DNA of 64,000 nucleotides from the NCBI RefSeq assembly GCF_019737615.1, contig NZ_JAHKKS010000002.1:372001-436000 (forward strand), in the 5' to 3' direction. Position numbers and translations under genes: made by a program. Shown piece by piece: positions 44,022 through 53,347 of the stretch. A model generated the notes under the pieces. The model searched no databases. It was not told the DNA's origin and saw nothing but the letters and a program-made list of their open reading frames with translations. Numbering within the stretch: position 1 is the first letter of the stretch; every line of letters begins with the position of its first letter. Source of the DNA: Sphingobium xanthum. GTDB taxonomy: Bacteria > Pseudomonadota > Alphaproteobacteria > Sphingomonadales > Sphingomonadaceae.

Positions 44022-45011
44022 ATGGCGGGGACGGAACAACCCAAAGCGGAAGTCGGGCTGGTCACTTATGCCGGCTGTCAGCTGGCGATGGTCCACGGGA
44101 TGACCGACCTGCTCCAGATTGCCGGGCAATTCTCGCGCGATCATGGCGGGCCGGTGATCCGCGTGAGCCACTGGGCCGTGCAGCCGGACGGCAGCTTCGC
44201 GCGCAGCCATGACACGCATGCGGAGCTGGGTGCCGGTGCGTCGCCCGATGTGCTGATCGTGCCCGGCCGGCTCTCCGGCCCGGCGGGAGCGGAGGAGTCC
44301 GCGCCTTATGCGCGCTGGCTGCTCGATCGCCATGCGCGCGGCGTCACCCTCGCCTCCAATTGTGGCGGCGCTTTCATTCTGGCGGCGACGGGCCTGCTCT
44401 CCGGGCGCCCGGCGACGACGCACTGGCTGTTCGCCGAACCGTTTCGCGAGCGCTTCCCGGACGTGAAGCTCGATCCCGACCGGATCGTGATCGACGACGG
44501 CGACATCATCACAGCGGGGGGCCTGATGGCCTGGACCGACCTTGGCCTGCGCATCGTGGATCGGCTGCTGGGGCCGAGCATCATGCTCGAGTGCAGCCGC
44601 TTCCTGCTGATCGACCCGTCAGGCCGCGAGCAACGCCACTACGCGCGCTTCGTGCCGAAACTCACGCATGGCGATGAAGCCATCCTGAAAGTGCAGCACT
44701 GGCTTCAGGCGCGCGAGGCGCGCTCGATCAGCGTCGGCGAGATGGCGGCGCAGATCGGTATGGAGGAGCGCACCTTCCAGCGGCGGTTCAAGTCGGCGAC
44801 GGGTATGACGCCGATCGAATATGCGCAGCATCTGCGCATCGGCAGGGCGCGTGAGCTGCTGGAGTTTACCAAGCGCACGATCGACCAGATCGCCTGGTCG
44901 GTCGGCTATGAGGACGCCGCTGCGTTCCGCAAGCTGTTCCACCGGCTCATCGGCCTGGCGCCTGCCGAATACCGCCAGCGCTTCGCCGTGGCGAACACGC
45001 AGGCGGCATAG
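44022..45011 (+). CDS. GlxA-type transcriptional regulator (DJ-1/PfpI plus AraC HTH)
   Basis: A 329-residue regulator. Residues 1-195 are a class I glutamine amidotransferase-like DJ-1/PfpI domain with the conserved cysteine in LASNCGGAF. Residues 220-325 are the AraC-type double helix-turn-helix ([20 protein letters not shown] and [20 protein letters not shown]). The cysteine may sense reactive carbonyl or oxidative stress. The 151-base gap to the divergent hydrolase gene should hold its operator. Confidence 0.93.
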   Translation: MAGTEQPKAEVGLVTYAGCQLAMVHGMTDLLQIAGQFSRDHGGPVIRVSHWAVQPDGSFARSHDTHAELGAGASPDVLIVPGRLSGPAGAEESAPYARWLLDRHARGVTLASNCGGAFILAATGLLSGRPATTHWLFAEPFRERFPDVKLDPDRIVIDDGDIITAGGLMAWTDLGLRIVDRLLGPSIMLECSRFLLIDPSGREQRHYARFVPKLTHGDEAILKVQHWLQAREARSISVGEMAAQIGMEERTFQRRFKSATGMTPIEYAQHLRIGRARELLEFTKRTIDQIAWSVGYEDAAAFRKLFHRLIGLAPAEYRQRFAVANTQAA

Positions 45012-45023
45012 GGATTGGCGCGA

Positions 45024-45173
45024 CTATACGACGCGCCGTCCGGTGACGAGCTGATAGACCAGCACGACCGCTGCGACGACGAGCAGAAGGTGAATGAGGC
45101 CGCCGCCGATGTTTAGCGCCAGGAAGCCCAGCGCCCAGAGGACGAGAAGAATGACGACGATTGTCCAGAGCAT
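45024..45173 (-). CDS. Small membrane protein, lmo0937/DUF5670 type
   Basis: A 49-residue protein beginning MLWTIVVILLVLWALGF and ending with a second helix IHLLLVVAAVVLVYQL. This two-helix layout matches the lmo0937 family of small stress-associated membrane proteins. The function is unknown. The Shine-Dalgarno-like AGGAGA lies upstream of ATG 45173. It is convergent with the GlxA-type gene, 12 bases apart. Confidence 0.78.
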   Translation of the reverse strand: MLWTIVVILLVLWALGFLALNIGGGLIHLLLVVAAVVLVYQLVTGRRVV

Positions 45174-45239
45174 GTGGCTCTCCTGAAGCATGTGGTTGTC
45201 GAGGAGAGAAACGCGCGCGGACGCCGACCGGTTCCTTGG

Positions 45240-46205
45240 CTATGCGACGGCTTGGATCTCGCTGGCCTGATCGAGACGCGAGACCTGCTCGTCGCTCAGC
45301 GTGACGCGACCGGCGGCCATGATCTCGTTGAGCTGGGCAAGGCTGGTCGCGCTGGCGATCGGCGCCGTCACGCTGCGCCGCTGCATCAGCCAGGCGAGCG
45401 CGATCTGCGCGGGCTTCTCGCCCTGCTCGGCCGCCACCGCATCCAGTGCCGACAGGATCGCCGTGCCGCGGGCGTTCATGTAGTTCTTCTGCACCTGTGC
45501 GCCGCGCGGGCTGCTCGCCACGTCGGCGTCGGAGCGATATTTGCCGGTGAGGAAACCGCTTGCCAGCGAATAATAGCTGATCACGCCGACATCGCGGTCG
45601 AGGCAGAGATCTTCGAGCGGCCCCTCGAACTTGTCGCGGTCATAGAGATTGTAGAAGGGCTGGAGCGAGGCGAAACGCGGCAGATCGTTACGCTCGGCGA
45701 TATCCAGCGCCTCGGCCAGGCGCGCGGGCGCGAAGTTGGACGCGCCGACCGCGCGAATCTTGCCGGCCTTGATGAGCTTGTCATAGGCGCCCAGCGTCTC
45801 TTCCAGCGGCGTGTCCTGATCGTCGACGTGCGACTGGAACAAGTCGATATAGTCGGTGTTGAGGCGCTTCAGCGCGATATCGACCGCCCGCTCGATCCGG
45901 GCTGCACCCAGGCCCTTGTCATCGGGGCCGAGCGGGACGCCGGTCTTGGTGGCGATGACGACGCGATCGCGCCGGCCCCGCGAGGCGATCCACGAGCCGA
46001 GAATCGCCTCGGACTCGCCGCCTTTGTGCCCCGGTACCCAGATCGAATAAGCATCCGCCGTGTCGATGCAATTATATCCGCCGTCCACGAAGGCATCCAG
46101 CAGGGCATGAGACGTCGCTTCGTCAGCGGTCCAGCCGAACACATTGCCGCCGAACACCAGAGGCGCGATCGACAGGTCCGATGTCCCGAGGCGTCGATGG
46201 TCCAT
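45240..46205 (-). CDS. Aldo/keto reductase
   Basis: A 321-residue TIM-barrel oxidoreductase using NADPH to reduce aldehydes or ketones. The catalytic tetrad is visible as Asp48, Tyr53 (DTADAYSIW), Lys87 (ATKTG) and His126 (FQSHVDD). The C-terminal cofactor region APIASATSLAQL is typical. The subfamily is that of general-stress or YajO-like reductases; the natural substrate is unknown. GAAGGAG precedes the start. Confidence 0.94.
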   Translation of the reverse strand: MDHRRLGTSDLSIAPLVFGGNVFGWTADEATSHALLDAFVDGGYNCIDTADAYSIWVPGHKGGESEAILGSWIASRGRRDRVVIATKTGVPLGPDDKGLGAARIERAVDIALKRLNTDYIDLFQSHVDDQDTPLEETLGAYDKLIKAGKIRAVGASNFAPARLAEALDIAERNDLPRFASLQPFYNLYDRDKFEGPLEDLCLDRDVGVISYYSLASGFLTGKYRSDADVASSPRGAQVQKNYMNARGTAILSALDAVAAEQGEKPAQIALAWLMQRRSVTAPIASATSLAQLNEIMAAGRVTLSDEQVSRLDQASEIQAVA

Positions 46206-46300
46206 ATGGCACTCCTTCTCCCTGCTCCGTTGCGCGTAACCCTACAGGATGGAAGCGAAGGGCGTCGAGAGCGGTTTCGAGCGGGGAGGAAAACAAAAAA

Positions 46301-46320
46301 GCCCCGCATCGCTGCGAGGC
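46301..46320 (-). terminator. Intrinsic terminator of the tRNA-Val gene
   Basis: On the minus strand a hairpin with arms GCCTCGC and GCGGGGC (one G-U pair, six-base loop) is followed directly by a run of six T residues. It starts seven bases past the tRNA CCA end. Confidence 0.85.
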
Positions 46321-46326
46321 TTTTCA

Positions 46327-46401
46327 TGGTGGGCGTGGCAAGGATTGAACTTGCGACCCCTGCGATGTCAACACAGTGCTCTACCACTGAGCTACACGCC
46401 C
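46327..46401 (-). tRNA. tRNA-Val (anticodon GAC)
   Basis: A complete 75-base cloverleaf with encoded CCA. Acceptor stem GGGCGTG pairs CACGCCC; the D arm is GCTCAGTGGTAGAGC; the anticodon stem CTGTG/CGCAG encloses loop TTGACAT, giving GAC (Val). The T arm is CAAGG-type with TTCAATC. Confidence 0.96.
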
Positions 46402-46454
46402 ACTGAGGGAGCGGCCTTTACGCAAGCACTCCGGCCTGCGCAAGCGCTAAAACT

Positions 46455-46832
46455 TCAGGACAATCCGCTGGCGCTGTTGCGATCGAAAATGCGGTCCACT
46501 TCCAGCACCAGATCGCGCAGATGGAAAGGCTTGGAGAGCACCTTGGCTTCCGGTGCCATGCGGCCCGCGCGGAGCGTCACCGCCGCGAAGCCGGTGATGA
46601 ACATCACCCGCGTTTCCGGCGCGACCGAGGCGACATGCTGGGCGAGTTCGATGCCGTCCATCTCGGGCATGACGATATCGGTCAACAGCAGATCGAAGCG
46701 CTCTGACGCGATCAGCGGGAGAGCAGCGGTGCCGCGATCGACAGCGACGACTTCATAGCCCGAGCGCTCCAGCGCGCGGGTCAGATACTGCCGCATCGAA
46801 TCGTCGTCTTCCGCCACAAGAATGCGAATCAT
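46455..46832 (-). CDS. cpdR: CpdR-type single-domain response regulator
   Basis: A 125-residue receiver domain with no output domain. The acidic pocket is EDD (residues 8-10), phospho-acceptor Asp52 in LLTDIVMPEMDG, and the switch Lys in LSKPFH. Size and sequence match CpdR, the phosphorelay protein that hands substrates to ClpXP in the alphaproteobacterial cell cycle. I start at ATG 46832 (MIRILVAED); an upstream extension lacks receiver sequence. Confidence 0.9.
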   Translation of the reverse strand: MIRILVAEDDDSMRQYLTRALERSGYEVVAVDRGTAALPLIASERFDLLLTDIVMPEMDGIELAQHVASVAPETRVMFITGFAAVTLRAGRMAPEAKVLSKPFHLRDLVLEVDRIFDRNSASGLS

Positions 46833-46984
46833 GTCCTGCCTCGACCCTGCTTTTCCCACTTTCATTGGGGAATGAACACCAATCCACTGCATGGACTTGG
46901 CGTCGCTCATGTTCTTATGCGACAAGCCATTAAAATTTTCCATCGCCAGTGGTCAATTCGAGACGGAAGGAGGCGCGCGGACGG

Positions 46985-47899
46985 ATGAACGGGGACGGAG
47001 CGCATGACGCTGATCCGGCGCCGGAACCCGCGGCGAACCATCTCGCCTATCGGCTCCATGGCGCGCCGGGCGCGCATGGCCCGCTCGTCTTCGCCGTGCC
47101 CCACGCCGGGCGCGACTACAGCCCCGATCTCCTCGCGCGGGCGCGCGTCCCGCTGGAGGCGCTCTCAAGGCTTGAGGACCGGCTCGCCGACAGTCTGGCG
47201 GACAGGCTGATCGCCCAGGGTCATCATGTGATCGTCGCCACGCAACCCCGCGCGCTCATCGACCTCAACCGCGACGAGCGCGAAATCGACCTGCGCGCCG
47301 TGACCGGCACGCCCTGGAACTTCCGGAGCCTGACCAGCGCCAAGGTGCGCGGCGGTCTGGGCCTCGTTCCCGAGCGGCTGACGCAGATCGGCCATCTCTG
47401 GCGCGCGCCGCTCTCCTACATCGAACTGCGCGAGCGCATCGAGAGCGTACATCGGCCCTATCATGCCGCGCTGGCGGCTGCGCTGGAGGCGACCCGGCGG
47501 CGCCACGGCGTCGCCCTGTTGGTCGATATTCATTCCATGCCGCCACTGCGCGAAACGCCGGGCTTCGAGGGTCCTGCCCCGCGTGTCGTGATCGGCGATC
47601 GCTTTGGCCGCAGCGCGACCGATCGGCTGACCGATCTCTGCGCCGATTTCATCCGGCGGCAACATGTGCCGGTTGCGATCAACTCGCCTTATTCGGGCAA
47701 TCATATCCTCGAGCGCCACGGGCGTCCCGCGCAGGGAATTCACGCCATCCAGATCGAGTTCGATCGCGGCCTGTACCTCGCTGACGATCTGATGACGCCC
47801 GGTCCCGGCCTTGCCGCGATGCAGCGGCTGCTGGCCGGTCTGGCCGATGCGCTGAGCCAGGAACTGGCCGGATCTGCCCTCCCCTTCGCCGCCGAATAA
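46985..47899 (+). CDS. N-formylglutamate amidohydrolase family protein
   Basis: A 304-residue hydrolase of the FGase family (final step of one histidine-degradation route, or a broader amidase). Conserved segments are VPHAGRDYSPD, RALIDLNRDEREID with its metal-binding acid, DIHSMPP, and INSPYSGNHILERHG. No hut genes are nearby, so the substrate may differ. I start at ATG 46985. It is divergent from cpdR by 152 bases. Confidence 0.88.
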   Translation: MNGDGAHDADPAPEPAANHLAYRLHGAPGAHGPLVFAVPHAGRDYSPDLLARARVPLEALSRLEDRLADSLADRLIAQGHHVIVATQPRALIDLNRDEREIDLRAVTGTPWNFRSLTSAKVRGGLGLVPERLTQIGHLWRAPLSYIELRERIESVHRPYHAALAAALEATRRRHGVALLVDIHSMPPLRETPGFEGPAPRVVIGDRFGRSATDRLTDLCADFIRRQHVPVAINSPYSGNHILERHGRPAQGIHAIQIEFDRGLYLADDLMTPGPGLAAMQRLLAGLADALSQELAGSALPFAAE

Positions 47900-47903
47900 A
47901 AAA

Positions 47904-47928
47904 CCACCCCGTGCATCGCACAGGGTGG
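47904..47928 (-). terminator. Intrinsic terminator at the end of the FGase gene
   Basis: Arms CCACCC-GTGC and GCAC-GGGTGG (one bulge each side, ATC loop) are followed on the minus strand by a run of seven T residues. It therefore terminates minus-strand transcripts coming from the SapC gene, and the hairpin could also serve the plus-strand gene. Confidence 0.7.
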
Positions 47929-48091
47929 CCCAGGTTCAGGGAGGAGACGTCCCGAAAGGGCGGGACGCCCGCGCAAAGGCTCGAAAGGGGGAACAAGCCT
48001 CTACGTATTCGCAACCTAAGTCACGAACAGGCCGTTTTCAAGTGCAGGCATGGGCTGAAGGACCATATTAGTTGATATAGTCCCTAAGAAA

Positions 48092-48127
48092 TGAGGCGAC
48101 TCGCGCATATCCGCGCGAATCGCCTCA
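48092..48127. terminator. Imperfect hairpin downstream of the SapC gene
   Basis: A long imperfect inverted repeat (GAGGCGACTCGCG against CGCGCGAATCGCCTC) lies 50 bases past the SapC stop. TTATTTT follows on the plus strand and TTTCTT on the minus strand, so it may work in both directions. Confidence 0.5.
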
Positions 48128-48176
48128 TAGTTATTTTGCAGTGCCGAAGCTCAATTGGTTAACGGCGGGCGCTGCC

Positions 48177-48959
48177 TCAGCTGATCTGATAGGCCGGCGC
48201 CGGGCCGAGGCCCAGCTTGCGCTGGTTGAAGAAGACTTCCCGCATGCCCTGCAACGAGAGCAGATGCGCATACAGAAGCGGCAGAACGCCGTTCTGGTTG
48301 AGCTTGCGAAGCTGGTCGCCGCGCAGTTCGCGCAGCTTGTCCTCGCTGACCATCTGGAAACCGCGATAGACGAACGGTTGCTCGACATCGCTCACCTGAA
48401 TGCTCAGCTCGCCGTCCATGAGCAGGCCGGATTCCTGCAGTTCGGTCATGAAATTGCCGGTGCGCTGCGCGGCTTCCTCGAAATTCTGGCAGAAGGCCAG
48501 CAAGTCCTTGGTCAGCTGGGTCGCCTCGCCATTCTCGATCAGCGGCTGGCCTTCCTCGGCCTCGCCGATGAAGCCGCAGGTCGGGTCAAAGCAGAGCGAC
48601 ATCTCATCCCGTGCCGGATCGAGGCGGACGAGCATCCAGGGATAGCGGCGAATATAGGCGGGGATATAGCCATCGTCGCGCAGGAGCTTGCCCTGCGCGT
48701 CAACCAGCGTGTTGACGCCCTCGTTGAGGCCCATCAGCGCGAGCGGCAGCGGGTTCGGGCCGCTCGAGAACACGATCGGCAGGTAGCGCGAGCACTGGGC
48801 GAACTCATCGACGGTCAGCGGCACCGCGTGAACGCCGACGAGATAAGGCGCGTTCTCGCTGGGGCTCAGCTTGAAATTGCCGTGCTGCTCGACATTGAGC
48901 GGCACGAGATCGTTGTAAAGCAGGGGCAGGTTCTGGACCTGCGGCGCTGCGGTGGCCAT
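48177..48959 (-). CDS. SapC family protein
   Basis: A 260-residue protein of the SapC family, named after an S-layer-linked protein but of unknown function in most bacteria. Typical segments are NAPYLVGVHAVPLTVDEFAQ, YLPIVFSSG, YIPAYIRRYPWMLV and LCFDPTCGF. In sphingomonads such genes often sit with TonB-dependent receptors. AGGAG lies eight bases before the start at 48959. It follows the FAD-linked oxidase by 90 bases on the same strand. Confidence 0.88.
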   Translation of the reverse strand: MATAAPQVQNLPLLYNDLVPLNVEQHGNFKLSPSENAPYLVGVHAVPLTVDEFAQCSRYLPIVFSSGPNPLPLALMGLNEGVNTLVDAQGKLLRDDGYIPAYIRRYPWMLVRLDPARDEMSLCFDPTCGFIGEAEEGQPLIENGEATQLTKDLLAFCQNFEEAAQRTGNFMTELQESGLLMDGELSIQVSDVEQPFVYRGFQMVSEDKLRELRGDQLRKLNQNGVLPLLYAHLLSLQGMREVFFNQRKLGLGPAPAYQIS

Positions 48960-49049
48960 GACATCAACTCCTGAAGATCGTGCGGATTGGCTGCGGCTCA
49001 CCCGATCGGGCGGCCGGATCGACGCCCGGCCATAAAGACCTCGCCTAGC

Positions 49050-50489
49050 CTAGGCAAGGGGCACGAGTTTCCCGGGATTGAACAGTCCGAGCGGGTCGAA
49101 CGCCTGCTTGATCGCGCGCACCGCATTGAGCTGCGCAGGCGCCGTCAGCCGCGCGAATTCGTCGATCTTCATCTGGCCGATGCCATGCTCGGCGGAGATC
49201 GATCCACCCATGGAGACGACCTGATCGTTGACGAAGCGCGTCGCTTCCTCGCCGGTCTGCGCGATCCAGGTCTTGCCCTGCCCTGGCCCTTCACCCTTTG
49301 GCGAGCGCACATGGAAATGCACATTGCCGTCACCCAGATGACCGAAGGACGATGCCGTGGCGCCGGGAAAGCGCGCCTCGCAGGCGGCGGCGACATCGAC
49401 CATGAAGCGCGGCATGTCGGCAATCGGCACGCTGATGTCGAATTGCAGCGCCGGCCCCTGCGAGCGCTCGGCCTCCGACGCGCTTTCGCGCAGCTTCCAG
49501 AACGCTTCCGCCTGAGTCTCGTTCGCGGCGATGGCGGCATCCACGGCCAGTTCCTTCTCGAACGCATCGGCGAGCGCGGCTTCCATCCGTTCCTGCGCGC
49601 TCGGGCCGCTGGCGCCGGCATCGAGATCGATCTCGATCAGCGCATTCCAGGGCGTCAGCGTCTCGATCGGCTGGCGCGTGCCGGGAATGACCGAGAGGAT
49701 GAAGCCGAGCGTGTCCGCCGCGATCACCTCGAACCCCTCGACGACGGGACCCAACTGCTCCTCCATATGACGCAACAGCGCCAGCGCCTGCTCGGGCGTC
49801 TCGAGGCCGACCCAGGCCACGGCGCGATCGGCAATGGCCGGCGACAGACGCAGACTGGCGGCCGTGACGATGCCGAGCGTCCCTTCCGCGCCGATCAGCA
49901 GCTGCTTGATGTCGTAGCCGCGATTGTCCTTCTTGAGCGCGGCGATGCCGTCATGGATCGAGCCATCGGGCAGCACGGCCTCGATGCCCTCGACGAGCGC
50001 GCGCATGGTGCCGTGGCGCAGCACCTGCGTGCCGCCGGCATTGGTCGAGACAAGCCCGCCGACCGTCGCCGATCCCTTGGCGCCGAGACTGAGCGGGAAA
50101 CGGCGTCCGGCCGCTTCCGCCGCCGCATGCAGATTGGAGAGGATGACGCCGGCCTCGCAGACGGCCAGATTGGCATCGGCATCGAGGCTGCGAATCGCGT
50201 TCATCGCGCGGAGCGAGAGGATGAGGGCGCTGCCGTCGATCGGGGGCGTAGCCCCGCCGACCATCGAGCTGTTGCCGCCCTGGGGCACGATCGGCACGCG
50301 ATACTCGCGTGCGGTGTGCACCATTGCCGCCACCTCCTGCGTCGTGCGCGGAGTCAGGATCGCCGCGGCCTCCCCATGGAACTTGCCGCGCCAATCCTCC
50401 AGCCAGGGCACGATCAGGTCGCGATCCTCGATCAGCCCCTTGGGGCCGGCAATGGCACGAAAGGCGTCCAGCGCAGCAGGCGAAATCAT
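49050..50489 (-). CDS. FAD-linked oxidase (D-2-hydroxyacid dehydrogenase type)
   Basis: A 479-residue VAO/PCMH-fold flavoenzyme. The FAD-binding part holds PQGGNSSMVGGATP and the GAKGSATVGGLVSTNAGG and GAEGTLGIVTA motifs. The C-terminal substrate domain contains HLGDGNVHFHVR and SAEHGIGQMK, the metal-binding pattern of D-lactate and D-2-hydroxyglutarate dehydrogenases. It oxidises a D-2-hydroxyacid to the 2-oxoacid; the exact substrate is not resolved. I start at ATG 50489. Confidence 0.92.
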   Translation of the reverse strand: MISPAALDAFRAIAGPKGLIEDRDLIVPWLEDWRGKFHGEAAAILTPRTTQEVAAMVHTAREYRVPIVPQGGNSSMVGGATPPIDGSALILSLRAMNAIRSLDADANLAVCEAGVILSNLHAAAEAAGRRFPLSLGAKGSATVGGLVSTNAGGTQVLRHGTMRALVEGIEAVLPDGSIHDGIAALKKDNRGYDIKQLLIGAEGTLGIVTAASLRLSPAIADRAVAWVGLETPEQALALLRHMEEQLGPVVEGFEVIAADTLGFILSVIPGTRQPIETLTPWNALIEIDLDAGASGPSAQERMEAALADAFEKELAVDAAIAANETQAEAFWKLRESASEAERSQGPALQFDISVPIADMPRFMVDVAAACEARFPGATASSFGHLGDGNVHFHVRSPKGEGPGQGKTWIAQTGEEATRFVNDQVVSMGGSISAEHGIGQMKIDEFARLTAPAQLNAVRAIKQAFDPLGLFNPGKLVPLA

Positions 50490-50626
50490 GGCCGCCTTAT
50501 GCCGCCTGACGCCGGGCAATGCCAGCCCGGCGCATGGGCGCGGTGCCCTTGCGGCCCGACGGCGACAATTAATCGGCTGTTCAAGCACATCCCGCTAGGG
50601 CATGGTCCGACCCTGGGGTTCGATCA

Positions 50627-51172
50627 TTGCCAACTCTTACGACGACCTTTCTCCTGCCGATCCTGCTTGCATCCGCTCCGGATGCCGCGTCCGCGCCTCG
50701 GGCGAAGACGGCAGGTGCCGGGGCGTTCGCCGGCAGGCAGCTGGCGCAGGTGACGATCGAACAGCGCGTCATCATCCGCATTCCCACGGTACGTACCGGC
50801 CCGCAACGCTCCAACGCGATGCGCGCGGAAGCCGCCCCGGCCCCGCCATCGATCCGCTGGAAGGAAACCAAGGGTCCGAAATGCATCCCGCTCAACGGCT
50901 TGCGCGGCGCCGTCATCAACATGCTCGACGGCATCACGATGGTCACGGGCCGCAACGAGCAATATCGCACGCATTTCGGCCGCGCCTGCCGCGCCGCGGA
51001 CTTCTATTCCGGCTTCTATATACAGCCCAACGAGGATGGCGCGATCTGCGCGGGCCGGGACACGCTGCATGCTCGCAACGGCTCCGCTTGCGAAATCGAG
51101 AAATTCTCGCGCATGGTGCCCGAGGTCGCGCCGCCGGAGAAACCCCGCAAGCCCGAGCGGGCGGAACCGTAA
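50627..51172 (+). CDS. Exported hypothetical protein (TTG start)
   Basis: A 181-residue protein with a hydrophobic N-terminus (TTTFLLPILLASAPDAASA) that looks like a signal peptide. The C-terminal half is well formed: KCIPLNGLRGAVI, FGRACRAADFYSGFYIQP and ARNGSACEIEKFSRMVP, with four cysteines that could form disulfides, then a Pro/Lys/Glu-rich tail. No in-frame ATG exists upstream, so TTG 50627 is used. No family is recognised. It is divergent from the FAD oxidase gene. Confidence 0.68.
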   Translation: MPTLTTTFLLPILLASAPDAASAPRAKTAGAGAFAGRQLAQVTIEQRVIIRIPTVRTGPQRSNAMRAEAAPAPPSIRWKETKGPKCIPLNGLRGAVINMLDGITMVTGRNEQYRTHFGRACRAADFYSGFYIQPNEDGAICAGRDTLHARNGSACEIEKFSRMVPEVAPPEKPRKPERAEP

Positions 51173-51310
51173 GTCACGCGCGGCACCGCCGGGGACGTCC
51201 CCCGGAATTCCTTGACAGCGGGCGCGCTCTTGCTCATGGCGCGAGCGGCTGATCGCGCGCGCTGACGCACCGTCCAGCCCATTCGCGCTCTCCTGAATCA
51301 CGGAATCCTG

Positions 51311-52774
51311 ATGCCCTTTGCCGACCTCGGCCTGTCAGACGAATTGCTAAGAGCGGTCGAAGAGGCCGGCTATAGCGAGCCCACGCCGATCCAGGCGCAG
51401 GCGATCCCCTCCGTCCTCATGATGCGCGATATCATCGGCATCGCCCAGACAGGCACCGGCAAGACAGCCAGCTTCGTGCTGCCGATGATCGACATATTGT
51501 CGCAGGGCCGCGCCCGCGCCCGCATGCCGCGCAGCCTCATTCTCGAGCCGACCCGCGAGCTGGCTGACCAGGTCGCCCAGAATTTCGAGAAATACGCCAA
51601 GTACACCAAGCTCTCGACCGCCCTGCTGATCGGCGGCGTCTCGATGGGCGACCAGGTGAAGGCGCTCGAGAAGGGCGTCGATGTGCTGATCGCCACGCCC
51701 GGCCGCCTGATGGACCTGTTCGAGCGCGGCAATATCCTGCTGACCGGCTGCTCGCTGCTGGTGATCGACGAAGCCGACCGTATGCTCGACATGGGCTTCA
51801 TCCCCGATATCGAGAATATCTGCACGAAGCTGCCCGCCAACCGGCAGACGCTGCTGTTCTCGGCGACCATGCCGCCGCCGATCAAGAAGCTGTCGGACCG
51901 GTTCCTCTCGAATCCCAAGTCGATCGAGGTCGCGCGCCCCGCAACCGCATCGGCCAACATCGCGCAGATGCTCGTGCCGGTCGGCGAACGCGACAAGCGC
52001 GAGATGCTGCGCCAGTTGCTCAAGAGCGAAGGCGTCGATAGCGCGATCATCTTCTGCAATCGCAAGACGATGGTGCGCGAGCTCAACAAGAGCCTGAAGC
52101 GGCACGGCTTCAAGTCGGGCGAGATCCATGGCGACATCGACCAGTCGGCGCGCATTGCCGAGCTGGAGAAGTTCAAGAGCGGCGAGATCAACCTGCTGGT
52201 TGCTTCCGACGTCGCGGCGCGCGGTCTGGACATCAAGGGCGTGAGCCATGTGTTCAACTTCGACGCGCCCTGGCATCCCGACGATTATGTCCACCGCATC
52301 GGCCGCACGGGCCGCGCGGGTGCCACCGGCAAGGCCTTCACCTTCGTGACGAAGCAGGATGCCGAGGCGATCGACAATATCGAGAAGCTGATCGGCAACA
52401 AGATCGAGCGCCTGGATACCGGCGTCACGATTGAGGAAAGCGATGACGGCGGTGCCGCACGAGGCCGCCCGGCGCGCGGTGGCGCCAAGCGCGGCAGAGG
52501 CAAGAGCGAAGAGCGGCCCGCACAGCGCGAGCGCGACGATCGACCGGCGCGCGGCGAGAAGAGCGAGGCCGGCGAGCGCCCTGCCCGCGAAGCACGCCCC
52601 GCCCGTGAAGCCCGCGACGAGCGGCCGGCGCGTGCCGAACGCCCGGCGAGGCCGGATCGCGGCGACCGGGGACGCGACCGTCCGCGCCGCGATGATCGCC
52701 AGCAGGACGATGGTCCCGATGACGGCTGGAACGGCCCCACCCCGGCTTTCCTCAACTTCGGTTTCGACAGCTGA
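51311..52774 (+). CDS. DEAD-box RNA helicase (RhlE-like)
   Basis: A 487-residue ATP-dependent RNA helicase. The Q motif GYSEPTPIQAQAIP, motif I AQTGTGKT (45-52), motif II VIDEADR, motif III SAT and motif VI HRIGRTGRAG are all present. From about residue 380 the tail is Arg/Gly/Pro/Glu-rich with repeated RPAR units, an RNA-binding disordered tail. It likely works in ribosome assembly or mRNA turnover at low temperature. A TTGACA hexamer at 51212-51217 is a possible -35 box. tRNA-Ala lies downstream. Confidence 0.94.
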   Translation: MPFADLGLSDELLRAVEEAGYSEPTPIQAQAIPSVLMMRDIIGIAQTGTGKTASFVLPMIDILSQGRARARMPRSLILEPTRELADQVAQNFEKYAKYTKLSTALLIGGVSMGDQVKALEKGVDVLIATPGRLMDLFERGNILLTGCSLLVIDEADRMLDMGFIPDIENICTKLPANRQTLLFSATMPPPIKKLSDRFLSNPKSIEVARPATASANIAQMLVPVGERDKREMLRQLLKSEGVDSAIIFCNRKTMVRELNKSLKRHGFKSGEIHGDIDQSARIAELEKFKSGEINLLVASDVAARGLDIKGVSHVFNFDAPWHPDDYVHRIGRTGRAGATGKAFTFVTKQDAEAIDNIEKLIGNKIERLDTGVTIEESDDGGAARGRPARGGAKRGRGKSEERPAQRERDDRPARGEKSEAGERPAREARPAREARDERPARAERPARPDRGDRGRDRPRRDDRQQDDGPDDGWNGPTPAFLNFGFDS

Positions 52775-52869
52775 TCGCGGTCATCTGACCGGGATCGAAA
52801 AGGCTTTCACCGCGTCCCGAAAACGCATTGCAATGCGCGAAAGCCCTGCTTATAGGCAGCGCTCCCTGT

Positions 52870-52945
<76 letters not shown>

Positions 52946-53347
52946 GGGACTTTCCGACATCTCTCCCCCGCCAGTTCCGGGGGTACATACAGGCCGCACC
53001 GGCCGCCTTTTCTGACATGCGAAACTCGCGCGCGGCGGCAAAAGCCTATGGCGGAGAGTTTTCGTTGCGACGAATATTCCCTGAAAACCGTAACTTAGAA
53101 ACAAATCAGGCAGGCTGATATCGGTCAGCGGGGGCGAAATTTCTCTATCTGTGCGCTGGATATTCCTTCCGCTGCCCGCGCACCGAACTTCCTAATTGGG
53201 CAAGCCTTCCGCCCCCTGTTCGTTACGCTGCACGAAACAGAACAGAAAAGGTTCGGAGAATTGTTTGATCGATCGGGACCGACTGGCCGCTGAGCCAGCC
53301 GGCGATGAACGATCAGCCATGCAACTATCTTATGGGGAGGTGTCAAA
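52946..53347 (+). promoter_or_regulatory. 402-base region upstream of the third TonB receptor
   Basis: No gene is convincing here. The segment 53050-53260 is AT-richer than its surroundings, as expected for a promoter. Two palindromes share the half-site TTCGT/ACGAA: 53061-53074 (4-base spacer) and 53219-53236 (8-base spacer). GGGGAGG ends seven bases before the receptor ATG. Confidence 0.45.
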
